Notes under the pieces: generated by a model | What the model saw: only the letters and a program-made list of their open reading frames with translations | Database searches by the model: none | Told to the model about the DNA's origin: nothing | Position numbers and translations under genes: made by a program | Origin: Methylicorpusculum oleiharenae | Lineage (GTDB): Bacteria; Pseudomonadota; Gammaproteobacteria; Methylococcales; Methylomonadaceae | DNA: 64,000 bases | Direction of reading: 5' to 3' | NCBI RefSeq assembly: GCF_009828925.2 | Contig: NZ_WUTY02000001.1 | Span: forward strand, 2,262,492-2,326,491 | In this document: piece after piece, positions 7,823 to 15,584 of the stretch | How the letters are laid out: every line of letters starts with the position of its first letter | How positions within the stretch are numbered: position 1 is the stretch's first letter

Positions 7823-7849
7823 TCGATAATCACAAATTAGGAGGTTTAA

Positions 7850-8077
7850 ATGCTACAAAGTTACCAAGCTATTTACGATCATGGCCGCTTAACGTGGCTA
7901 AGAGATAAGCCCTCTGTAGAAGAAGCTTATGTCATTGTTACCTTATTGCCTCCCGAAAAAGACGCAGTACAAAAAACTAAACGTCAGCCATCCACACGTA
8001 TTGCCGGACAAGGCAAAATTCTGGGCGACATCATTGCACCGGCTGCGCCTATTGAGGATTGGAATGGGTTAGCATGA
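7850..8077 (+). CDS. Type II antitoxin, VapB-like partner of the PIN toxin
   Basis: A 75-residue protein preceded by a strong ribosome-binding site (AGGAGG, 5 bases before ATG). It begins MLQSYQAIYDHGRLTWLRDKP and ends with ILGDIIAPAAPIEDW, a pattern I associate with short antitoxins encoded directly before PIN-domain toxins, in which the C-terminal tail blocks the toxin active site. The stop overlaps the vapC start (ATGA). No clear HTH or ribbon-helix-helix is visible, so DNA-binding autoregulation cannot be claimed. The role is inferred mainly from position and tail. Confidence 0.75.
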   Translation: MLQSYQAIYDHGRLTWLRDKPSVEEAYVIVTLLPPEKDAVQKTKRQPSTRIAGQGKILGDIIAPAAPIEDWNGLA

Positions 8078-8478
8078 TATTGTTAGATACTCACATATGG
8101 GTCAACTGGATATTGCTCGGTTGTGATGCATTAAAACCGGCCATTGCATCAGCTATAGAAGACGCTGACAGAGTTGTTATTTCTGCCATATCCTGTTTTG
8201 AAGTGATGCTATTAGTTAAGGGCCAAAAGCTGGAACTACCACTATCAACAGATGAGTGGTTAAGGGAAGCGCTGGATCATTCCGGTGTTGAATGTTTGCC
8301 CATTACTTGCTTAATTGCACAACGATCTGTGAAATTGACTGATATTCATCGTGATCCGGCAGATCGGATTATCATCGCTACGGCATTGGAGTATGGCGCT
8401 CAGTTAGCAAGTTACGACACGGCATTTCCAAACTATCCTGAGCTTTCCGGGTATTTGTTGACGGGGTTGTCAATATGA
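8074..8478 (+). CDS. vapC: PIN-domain endoribonuclease toxin (VapC family)
   Basis: A 134-residue PIN protein starting MILLDTHIWVNW, with the first metal-binding Asp at residue 5. SAISCFEVMLL supplies the conserved Glu, and HRDPADRIIIATALEYGAQLASYD supplies the later acidic residues. VapC toxins cleave tRNA or rRNA. A longer frame starts at 8059, but the internal ATG overlaps the antitoxin stop as ATGA and fits PIN proteins better. Its own stop overlaps the wzt start (ATGA at 8475), so toxin and exporter ATPase should be translationally coupled, an unusual arrangement. Confidence 0.88.
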   Translation: MILLDTHIWVNWILLGCDALKPAIASAIEDADRVVISAISCFEVMLLVKGQKLELPLSTDEWLREALDHSGVECLPITCLIAQRSVKLTDIHRDPADRIIIATALEYGAQLASYDTAFPNYPELSGYLLTGLSI

Positions 8479-9824
8479 CTGACATCGCCATCAAAGTAGA
8501 AAACCTCAGCAAGTGTTACCAAATTTATGATAAACCCCAGGATCGCTTATTGCAGATGCTGGTACGAGGTCGTAAGAAATACTTCAAAGAATTTTGGGCT
8601 TTGAACGATGTTTCGTTTGAAATTAAAAAAGGCGAAACGTTTGGTATCATCGGTCGTAATGGTAGCGGCAAGAGCACCTTGCTTCAAATTCTGGCAGGAA
8701 CTTTAGCTCAAACCAGCGGGGACGTAATAGTCAACGGCCGCATCGCCGCCTTGCTGGAATTGGGCAGCGGCTTCAACCTCGAATTTACCGGGCGTGAAAA
8801 TGTCTTGTTAAATGGCCGTATTCTGGGGCTGAGTCAAGATGAAATCGAAGCTCGGTACGATCAAATTGTCGATTTCGCCGACATTGGTGACTTCATAGAT
8901 CAACCCGTCAAGACCTACTCCAGTGGTATGTTCGTGCGTTTGGCGTTTGCAGTACAGGCGCACATAGACGCCTCCATCGTCATCATTGATGAAGCCTTGG
9001 CCGTGGGCGATATTTTTTTTCGGCAGAAATGTTATGCACGACTTCAGCGACTGCGTGATTCTGGTGCAGCAATCCTGCTTGTTTCTCATTCCATGCCAGA
9101 TATCGAACAGTTTTGCGAACGCGCTATATTACTCGATAGAAGCGAGATGCGATTCATTGGTCCTTCTGTCGAAGCTGCAAAGCATTATTACTTGTTACAC
9201 CAACCTCAAGTGGAGATTGAAAATAAACCTGCAATAGACAAATTAATGTCGGAATCGCTCGTAGATATGGATATGTCGATCCCAGATGTATTTCTGGATA
9301 TAACTAACAAAAATCAGGTAAGCAATGGTAATGCACTTTGTACCAAGCTAGCTCTTTGCGACAAGGACGATAATGCTTGCAACAGCTTTCGTCAGGGTGA
9401 TCTAGCTGTCTTTTATTTTGAATTTGAACTTGCCGTTGATATCGGAGTGCCCTTATGTGGTGTTCTAATTACAAATGAGAGAGGCATAATCGTTCATGGT
9501 AAAAATGCTTGGCAATACGAAAATGATGTGCCATTGGGGTTGGGTGCAGGAAGCCGAATTTTTTGTAGACAAGAAATTGCTTTACAACTAGGGCCGGGTG
9601 AATACACTTTTGAAATTGGTTTGGCGGCAGTGACACAATCAGATTGGGAAAGAAGGCTTTTAATTTCCCATGAAGAATGGGCGGCCAGCTATTCAACGGT
9701 GTGTGTTGTTCCTAATGCTGGTCAGTTTTCAGTTGGATTGGCAATAAAAAATGGAATACAAGTATTGACGCATCACGGAGTAGCTGATCTGCCTGGAACA
9801 ATTTTAACAAAGGCATTGAAATGA
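8475..9824 (+). CDS. wzt: O-antigen export ABC transporter ATP-binding protein with carbohydrate-binding C-domain (Wzt)
   Basis: A 449-residue ATPase for O-polysaccharide export with Wzm. The nucleotide-binding domain (1-240) has Walker A GRNGSGKST (60-68), signature YSSGM (148-152) and Walker B IVIIDEALAVGD (168-179), with the polysaccharide-exporter variants RENVLLNG and IDEALAVGD. Residues about 275-440 form a beta-rich Wzt C-domain, which in O8/O9a-type systems recognises the modified non-reducing end and couples chain termination to export. The next gene encodes a methyltransferase and overlaps by 4 bases, which fits a capped polymer. Confidence 0.94.
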   Translation: MTDIAIKVENLSKCYQIYDKPQDRLLQMLVRGRKKYFKEFWALNDVSFEIKKGETFGIIGRNGSGKSTLLQILAGTLAQTSGDVIVNGRIAALLELGSGFNLEFTGRENVLLNGRILGLSQDEIEARYDQIVDFADIGDFIDQPVKTYSSGMFVRLAFAVQAHIDASIVIIDEALAVGDIFFRQKCYARLQRLRDSGAAILLVSHSMPDIEQFCERAILLDRSEMRFIGPSVEAAKHYYLLHQPQVEIENKPAIDKLMSESLVDMDMSIPDVFLDITNKNQVSNGNALCTKLALCDKDDNACNSFRQGDLAVFYFEFELAVDIGVPLCGVLITNERGIIVHGKNAWQYENDVPLGLGAGSRIFCRQEIALQLGPGEYTFEIGLAAVTQSDWERRLLISHEEWAASYSTVCVVPNAGQFSVGLAIKNGIQVLTHHGVADLPGTILTKALK

Positions 9825-10966
9825 CAATTTCTTCTATTCTCCGAGAATGCTGGTGCGGCAATGCCGAACTTCTGCCATTTAGCTCTGATTACGGTAAATG
9901 TGGTGCCTGTGGAACCCTGGTTTATCTCAATGATATGCCGCCTGAGCAGTTGCAAGTGCGTGATGACGAGACAGACTTTTACGGCAAAAGTTATTGGTTG
10001 AAGCATCAGCAAGATGCGTTCGGTTATGCAGACATTCATACTCGCGCCCGCAACGATCTTACTGAGCGCAATCTTCACTGGATCAAGACTCTTCTCAAAT
10101 ATCGCACGCCACCTGCTAATGTGCTCGAATTGGGTTGCTCGCATGGCAGTTTTGTGTCCCTTCTACGTCAAGCCGGATATGACGCATCAGGTGTGGAAAT
10201 GAGTCCCTGGGTTGTAGACTTTGGTCAGAAAACCTTTGATATACCCATTTTCGTTGGTCCGGTCGAGAACCTCGACATTACCCCTGGCAGTCTCGACGTG
10301 ATTGTTTTGATGGATGTCCTGGAACATTTGCCGGACCCTTCAGCAACGATGGCTCATTGCTTGAAGTTACTTAAACCGGATGGCTTGTTGCTGATTCAGA
10401 CGCCGCAGTTTAGGGAGGAAATAGATTACTTGGCATTGGTAGAAACTAAAGGCCGTTTTCTTGAAATGCTAATTCCTGAAGAGCACATATATCTATTCAG
10501 CAAGCATTCGGCTACTCGTCTATTCCAGAAACTCGGTGCAGAGTATATCCAGTTTGAACCGGCTATTTTTGGACACTACGACATGTTTTTTGTGGTTAGC
10601 CGGATGCCGCTGCAGTTAAATACCCCTGAACAGATAGATTCAACTTTGTTAAGTACCCCGAATGGACGGTTGGCTTTGGCTCTGCTCGATTTACGAGCAC
10701 GAGAGCTGGATTTGGCTGAAAAATTTTCTGAATCAGAAATTGATAGAACTGCTCGATTTGTTCAAATCCAAACGCTCACGGAAATGGTGAAGAACTCCGA
10801 TGCTACGCTGAGAGAAACCGAAGCTAAGCTGAAAGAAACCGAAGCTACGCTGAAAGAAACCGAGGTTAATTTGCGGGCTTTGTTTAGCCATCGAATTTTC
10901 CGCTGTTTGTACAAAGTCTCAAATTGGTCGGAACTGAAAAAATTAGCTAAACAAATTGGATTTTAA
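9821..10966 (+). CDS. SAM-dependent methyltransferase with coiled-coil tail, possible O-chain capping enzyme
   Basis: A 381-residue protein. The N-terminus has a CWCGN...KCGACG cysteine pattern (residues about 8-36) of a small zinc-binding knuckle. The class I methyltransferase core follows: motif I VLELGCSHGSFVSLL, then GVEMSP, DVIVLMDVLEHLPDP and LLKPDGLLLIQTP. Residues about 320-355 are a short coiled coil made of near-identical heptads. In ABC-dependent O-antigen systems, chain length is set by a capping methyltransferase or kinase whose product Wzt binds. This gene overlaps wzt by 4 bases, so that role is plausible but inferred. Confidence 0.82.
   Translation: MTISSILRECWCGNAELLPFSSDYGKCGACGTLVYLNDMPPEQLQVRDDETDFYGKSYWLKHQQDAFGYADIHTRARNDLTERNLHWIKTLLKYRTPPANVLELGCSHGSFVSLLRQAGYDASGVEMSPWVVDFGQKTFDIPIFVGPVENLDITPGSLDVIVLMDVLEHLPDPSATMAHCLKLLKPDGLLLIQTPQFREEIDYLALVETKGRFLEMLIPEEHIYLFSKHSATRLFQKLGAEYIQFEPAIFGHYDMFFVVSRMPLQLNTPEQIDSTLLSTPNGRLALALLDLRARELDLAEKFSESEIDRTARFVQIQTLTEMVKNSDATLRETEAKLKETEATLKETEVNLRALFSHRIFRCLYKVSNWSELKKLAKQIGF
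10805..10867 (+). repeat. Three tandem 21-bp repeats encoding coiled-coil heptads
   Basis: Three consecutive 21-base units (10805-10825, 10826-10846, 10847-10867), each near ACGCTGAAAGAAACCGAAGCT, encode TLRETEA, KLKETEA and TLKETEV. They sit inside the methyltransferase gene and expand its coiled coil by whole heptads. Confidence 0.85.
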
Positions 10967-12601
10967 ATGGATAGGCAGATCAAAACTATAGCTGTGGATT
11001 TAACCCCTATTCTCCCTGGTGGAGAAAATGGAGGGGCGAAAATTTTTGTATTGGAATTGCTGGTTCGTTTAGCAGAAATGGTACCGAAAACCCAGTTTAT
11101 ATTGCTTACTCAAGCAGCATCGCATGAAGAACTGGCGTCATTGGACCGTTCCAATATGCGTCGTCAAATGGTTATTGGTCCTGGAACTGTCAACTCCTTG
11201 TTTTCACGTTTGCGAGGTTTAGTCTCACATACTTTGCCTTATTTACCTGGCAGAGTACGAAGAGTTGTAAGTCGTCTAGGCTACAAACTGAACACTATAC
11301 TGAAGCGCCGCAAATCCGGTACATTATTGCGCGACATATCTGCCGATCTGCTTTTTTGTCCTTTTACAGCGCCCACTTATTTCGAAGTCGGCATTCCAAC
11401 GGTTTCCACCATTTACGATTTGCAATATAAAACATTTCCTGAGTTTTTTGCTGCGGAGGATGTTGCTCATCGGGACCGAACTTTTCTAGAGGCCTGTCAA
11501 AAAGCAACAGTGCTCACTGCTATTTCCGATTATTCGAGAGATTCCGCTATTGTCCATGGCGGCCTTGAACCTGCTCGTATTCGCACGATTCACCTCCGCA
11601 TGGCACAACGCATTGCACCTGAAGATGAGCAAGACACTACTATTTTAGATCGACTCAAACTTACTCGTCAGCGATACCTGATGTATCCCGCTAATTTTTG
11701 GCGGCACAAAAATCACGAAATGCTGATGACTGCTTTTGGTATGGCATGTCATGAAGGGTTGGCAAAAGATATTAAACTGGTTTGTACTGGGGCGCCTGGT
11801 GAACGTTACGAATGGCTGATGAAAGCGGCTTATTCTATGAATCTGGGTGATCGAATCATTTTTCCCGGTTATCTTCCTAACACTGAGTTGGCTGCATTGA
11901 TGAGTCATTGTGTTGGTGTAGTGTTTCCGTCACTTTACGAGGGTTTTGGATTGCCGGTTATCGAAGCAATGGCAGCTGGTGTCCCCGTAGCCTGTAGTAA
12001 TAGGACTTCTTTACCGGAAGTGGCGGCAGATGCAGCGATTATGTTTGACCCGCGTATACCCACCCAGATTTCGCAAGCTATGATTTCTTTGGTGGAGAAT
12101 ACCGAGTTGCGGGTACAACTCATTCAAGCGGGTTTGCAGCGGGCAGAAGAGTTTTCTGATTCTATGCGAATGACAAGGGAATACTGGGAGCTCTTTCAAT
12201 TTGCATTTGGTAATAAAAATCATGAAAGTCTCATGACTGGTATTTACCAGGACGGATGGTCTGGTTCCCAAATAAATATTCAGGTCGGTCCGACAACAAG
12301 TGCTCAAGCTCTGGAAACTGCATTTACTGCGCCTCAACATAAGGTAGTAATTGAAGCCTATTTTGACGGAGAGGCAATACAAAAACCGTTGTTAATACAG
12401 GCTGGTAAAGAGGCTGTTTTATCATTACCGTTGGAGCCGCAAGGTGGGGTATACGTGTTACGAGTTTCTCCGACCTTCGTTCCAGCGTTGATTGGTTTAG
12501 GTGAGGATCAACGCGAACTGGGAGCGAAGGTACGACGGTGTGGTGTCAGTCTAGATAATGGTGAATATATGCCCTTTTATCCAGAGCAGGTTCCAGCATG
12601 A
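10967..12601 (+). CDS. GT4-family glycosyltransferase with C-terminal extension
   Basis: A 544-residue protein beginning one base after the previous stop. Residues about 5-420 are a GT-B glycosyltransferase of family 4: an N-terminal GGAKIFVLELLVRL, the central YPANFWRHKNHEML, and the donor-binding PSLYEGFGLPVIEAMAAGVPVACSNRTSLPEVA. This matches mannosyltransferases of WbdA/WbdB type, and two GDP-mannose-pathway genes lie downstream. Residues about 425-544 form an extra beta-rich region of unknown role. Donor and linkage are not determinable from sequence. The end overlaps the next gene by 4 bases. Confidence 0.87.
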   Translation: MDRQIKTIAVDLTPILPGGENGGAKIFVLELLVRLAEMVPKTQFILLTQAASHEELASLDRSNMRRQMVIGPGTVNSLFSRLRGLVSHTLPYLPGRVRRVVSRLGYKLNTILKRRKSGTLLRDISADLLFCPFTAPTYFEVGIPTVSTIYDLQYKTFPEFFAAEDVAHRDRTFLEACQKATVLTAISDYSRDSAIVHGGLEPARIRTIHLRMAQRIAPEDEQDTTILDRLKLTRQRYLMYPANFWRHKNHEMLMTAFGMACHEGLAKDIKLVCTGAPGERYEWLMKAAYSMNLGDRIIFPGYLPNTELAALMSHCVGVVFPSLYEGFGLPVIEAMAAGVPVACSNRTSLPEVAADAAIMFDPRIPTQISQAMISLVENTELRVQLIQAGLQRAEEFSDSMRMTREYWELFQFAFGNKNHESLMTGIYQDGWSGSQINIQVGPTTSAQALETAFTAPQHKVVIEAYFDGEAIQKPLLIQAGKEAVLSLPLEPQGGVYVLRVSPTFVPALIGLGEDQRELGAKVRRCGVSLDNGEYMPFYPEQVPA

Positions 12602-13458
12602 AAGTCAGCATCGTTACCCCATCGTATCAACAAGGGCAATTTCTCGAACGCACGTTACAAAGCGTTGCCAGTCAGGCTGCGCAGGGCTTTGAAATCGAAC
12701 ATGTTGTCTTCGATGGTGGCAGTACCGACAACACTGTTGAAATACTAAAACGCTTCAGACCTGCGGTGCATTGGGAATCAAAAAATGATAACGGGCAAAC
12801 TGACGCGGTCAACCAAGGCATCCATGCCACAGATGGCGATGTCATCGGTTGGCTAAACTCCGATGACATTTACTACCCCGATGCTATTAAGCGTGTGGTT
12901 GCATTTTTTGAAACCCATCCGGAAGTGGATGTGGTTTATGGCATGGCAGACCACATTGACCTAGAAGACCACGCATTCGAGTCATATCCTACTGAACCTT
13001 GGGATTTTGAAAGACTAAAAGAAACCTGCTTTATTTGTCAGCCAGCATTGTTTTTTAGGCGGAGGGTGATTGAGCGATATGGCTTGCTGGATGAATCATT
13101 AAACTATTGCATGGATTATGAATACTGGCTCAGGCTTGGTAAAGCGGGTGCGCGTTTTGCCTACCTGGAGGAAAAATTGGCCGGCTCCAGGCTCTATGCA
13201 GAAAATAAAACGTTAGGCTCAAGAGTAAAGGTACATAAAGAAATCAACGATATGATTTATAAACTGTTTGGCAGAGTGCCGGATAGGTGGTTGTTTAATT
13301 ATGCACATGTTGTGGTAGAACAGTATTCTACCCGCGTAGGCAGTGGGTCTTTTTTTGCATTCAAAATTGGCGTGAATTCGCTTTTGGCAGCCTTAAGATG
13401 GAATCGAAGTATTTCGAAGACAATGGTTAAATCTGTTTGTAGATGGATCTACGGGTAG
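12598..13458 (+). CDS. GT2-family glycosyltransferase
   Basis: A 286-residue cytoplasmic GT-A enzyme. It starts SIVTPSYQQGQFLERTLQSV, has the family motif FDGGSTDNT and the metal-binding WLNSDD, then a conserved ICQPALFFRR and MDYEYWLRLG. It resembles the WcaA/rhamnosyltransferase-like group of O-antigen glycosyltransferases and is similar in motif order to the enzyme at 23387-24148. It overlaps the previous gene by 4 bases (ATGA), so it belongs to the same operon. Donor sugar unknown. Confidence 0.87.
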   Translation: MKVSIVTPSYQQGQFLERTLQSVASQAAQGFEIEHVVFDGGSTDNTVEILKRFRPAVHWESKNDNGQTDAVNQGIHATDGDVIGWLNSDDIYYPDAIKRVVAFFETHPEVDVVYGMADHIDLEDHAFESYPTEPWDFERLKETCFICQPALFFRRRVIERYGLLDESLNYCMDYEYWLRLGKAGARFAYLEEKLAGSRLYAENKTLGSRVKVHKEINDMIYKLFGRVPDRWLFNYAHVVVEQYSTRVGSGSFFAFKIGVNSLLAALRWNRSISKTMVKSVCRWIYG

Positions 13459-13505
13459 TATGAGATCAATTTTGGCAATGCAATTTGACGGGAAATTACA
13501 CGTGT

Positions 13506-14480
13506 ATGATTAACAACCAATATACAAATAGTGAGGTGCCACGGTTAGCTATTGTGCTGCCATGTCACAATGAAAGTGAATCAATTGACCACGCGGTCAC
13601 TCAGCTTACAAGCTTAATACAAGAATTAGCTGATGAAGGGCTGATATCAAAGGATTCTTACCTTTTCTTTGTTGACGATGGAAGCACGGATAACTCATGG
13701 GTGATGATTGACGAATTAAATCAGGGTAATAAGGCTATTAAAGGCTTGAAATTATCTCAAAACTTTGGACATCAAGCTGCGCTGCTTGCAGGGTTAACCG
13801 AAGTAACTCAGAACTGTGATGCCGCAATATCAATTGATGCCGATATGCAACAAGATCCACTAGCTATTCGAGACTTTGTAAGAGAACTCCGTAAAGGATT
13901 TGATGTTGTTCTTGGGGTTAGAAAAGACCGAAATTCAGATGGATGGCTCAAGAGACAAACAGCGTTAGGGTTTTATAACCTCATGCGAATAATGGGTGTT
14001 GACATCGTCCCCAATCATGCAGACTACCGCCTACTCAGTAAAAGAGCATTGGAAGCTCTTGCACTTTTTCCGGAGCCGAGCATCTTTTTACGAGCCACCT
14101 GTCTTCAGTTAGGCTTCAGGGTGAGTACTGTCTTTTTTGACGTTAGTGAAAGGCGGTATGGGCAGACCAAGTATTCACTATCAAAAATGTTACGACTTGC
14201 TTTGCATGGAATTACCTCTTTTAGTGTCGTGCCGTTACGGATGGTTGCAATATTAGGGTTTGTAATATTCCTCTCCAGCTTGGGTATGGGTGGTTATGTG
14301 ATTTGGCATAAATTATTTGTTGGGGATACGATACCTGGTTGGGCATCAATTACACTGCCAATCTATTTTATTGGTGGTGTACAGCTCCTATGTCTAGGTG
14401 TGGTTGGAGAGTACGTCGGGCAAATATATAAAACTGTAAAAAAGCGTCCTAGGTGGATTAGTGAATATAAACTGGATTAA
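13506..14480 (+). CDS. Polyprenyl-phosphate glycosyltransferase (GtrB/ArnC/DPM1-like)
   Basis: A GT2 enzyme of 324 residues (331 if a TTG at 13485 is used). The catalytic domain has AIVLPCHNESESID, FVDDGSTDNSW and ISIDADMQQDP, and two C-terminal transmembrane helices (about 230-255 and 268-295) precede a basic tail. This is the layout of enzymes that transfer a sugar from a nucleotide donor to undecaprenyl phosphate on the cytoplasmic face. The next genes encode a four-helix flippase-like protein and a multi-span membrane protein, the parts expected of a three-component periplasmic glycosylation system. The internal ATG was preferred over TTG. Confidence 0.85.
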   Translation: MINNQYTNSEVPRLAIVLPCHNESESIDHAVTQLTSLIQELADEGLISKDSYLFFVDDGSTDNSWVMIDELNQGNKAIKGLKLSQNFGHQAALLAGLTEVTQNCDAAISIDADMQQDPLAIRDFVRELRKGFDVVLGVRKDRNSDGWLKRQTALGFYNLMRIMGVDIVPNHADYRLLSKRALEALALFPEPSIFLRATCLQLGFRVSTVFFDVSERRYGQTKYSLSKMLRLALHGITSFSVVPLRMVAILGFVIFLSSLGMGGYVIWHKLFVGDTIPGWASITLPIYFIGGVQLLCLGVVGEYVGQIYKTVKKRPRWISEYKLD

Positions 14481-14799
14481 CCTTATTTGGTCGGCTAGCT
14501 TATTTGTTATTTACATTATCACTAGTTGTTTTGGCTTGTACCTAATTAAAGCAGCAGAAGGTTGGAAAACACCTGCCTTTGCCACCGGTTTCGTTCTTTA
14601 CGGAGCAGGTGCTGTACTTTGGATGGTAATCCTTCGCCTGATGCCGTTGTCGTTCGCTTTTCCTATTGCTGCAGGCTCCCTTGTGATCGGTACAATGCTG
14701 ACAGGAATGTTCTTTTTAAGCGAAACCATTACGATCTGGCAAATTGCAGGTGCATTTCTGATTATAACTGGCATCGTTTTAATAGCCATTAACCGTTGA
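14461..14799 (+). CDS. Small four-helix membrane protein, SMR/EamA-like putative lipid-sugar flippase
   Basis: A 112-residue protein with four predicted transmembrane helices, starting at GTG 14461 inside the end of the preceding gene (20-base overlap). It resembles small multidrug resistance/EamA half-transporters such as ArnE/ArnF. Motifs include YIITSCFGLYLIKAAEG in helix 1, LPLSFAFPIA-like PLSFAFPIAAG in helix 3 and IAGAFLIITGIVLIA in helix 4. Placed between a polyprenyl-P glycosyltransferase and a GT-C-like protein, it most likely flips the lipid-linked sugar to the periplasm, the job GtrA does in phage systems. That function is inferred from context. Confidence 0.75.
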   Translation: MNINWINLIWSASLFVIYIITSCFGLYLIKAAEGWKTPAFATGFVLYGAGAVLWMVILRLMPLSFAFPIAAGSLVIGTMLTGMFFLSETITIWQIAGAFLIITGIVLIAINR

Positions 14800-14807
14800 G
14801 TAAGGCC

Positions 14808-15584
14808 ATGGATAAACTAGTCGAGCAGCAAAGAGAACATTTTAACGAGATATCTGAAAAATATTTTGAGGCTAGAAAGCACCCCAATCATCTGTTGCTA
14901 AAAGAGCTTATTTGGGAGAAATTTCTAAAACGTAACAGATATATTGGGCCAGAAGTAAAGCGAGTTTTAGAGCCTATGTGTGGTATGGCGGAAGGTTACG
15001 AGATACTTAGCAAGAATTTAATACAAAATTTTGATTACCAGGGGTTCGACTATAGTGAAAACATGGTGGAAATTGCGCGGAATCAAAATCCATTGCTTAA
15101 AATAGAATGGAATGACGTAACCACTTATCAAACCTCGGGTGATTTATTTGATTTGATAATTCTGATTGGCGGGCTTCATCATGTATATTCGCGTACTCAA
15201 GATATTCTAAAGAATCTAAGGAATTCTCTTCTACCTGGCGGATATTTTTTGAGTTTTGAACCAACTCATGATAATTGGTTAGCTAGACGTATCCGGCAAC
15301 GGGTTTACAAATCAAATGATCTTTTTGATGATGATACGGAACAGGGTTTCGAGTATCGTGACCTTGATCGGTATTTCAAGAATGCTGGTTATGAGAAGGT
15401 TGATGAAGTATACCCAGGCTTAATTGCATATATTTTTTATTATAATCCCGATGCATTTCCAATGCTCAATGTTGGTGGAAAATATATTGTCAAAAGTCTT
15501 TTTGCAATTGATCGATTATTTTGGGGTAATTGGATTGGCCGAAAACTTTCTTTCGCCACAATGAGCTTATGGAGGCGAATTTGA
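14808..15584 (+). CDS. SAM-dependent methyltransferase
   Basis: A class I methyltransferase of 258 residues from ATG 14808 (a TTG at 14796 overlapping the previous stop would add 4). Motif I is VLEPMCGMAEGYEIL, then YQGFDYSENMVEIA, DLIILIGGLHHVY and LLPGGYFLSFEPTHD. It has an N-terminal helical extension with HPNHLLLKELIW, and a longer-than-usual C-terminal region likely to bind the acceptor. In a polysaccharide locus it could methylate a nucleotide sugar, a lipid-linked sugar or the chain end. It may help to modify the sugar handled by the flanking periplasmic module. Confidence 0.8.
   Translation: MDKLVEQQREHFNEISEKYFEARKHPNHLLLKELIWEKFLKRNRYIGPEVKRVLEPMCGMAEGYEILSKNLIQNFDYQGFDYSENMVEIARNQNPLLKIEWNDVTTYQTSGDLFDLIILIGGLHHVYSRTQDILKNLRNSLLPGGYFLSFEPTHDNWLARRIRQRVYKSNDLFDDDTEQGFEYRDLDRYFKNAGYEKVDEVYPGLIAYIFYYNPDAFPMLNVGGKYIVKSLFAIDRLFWGNWIGRKLSFATMSLWRRI

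Noticed and set aside
15530-15568. TTG start 39 bases upstream for the GT-C-like gene
   Set aside because: It would lie 55 bases inside the upstream methyltransferase, and the residues added show no membrane or family feature; ATG 15569 is a better start.
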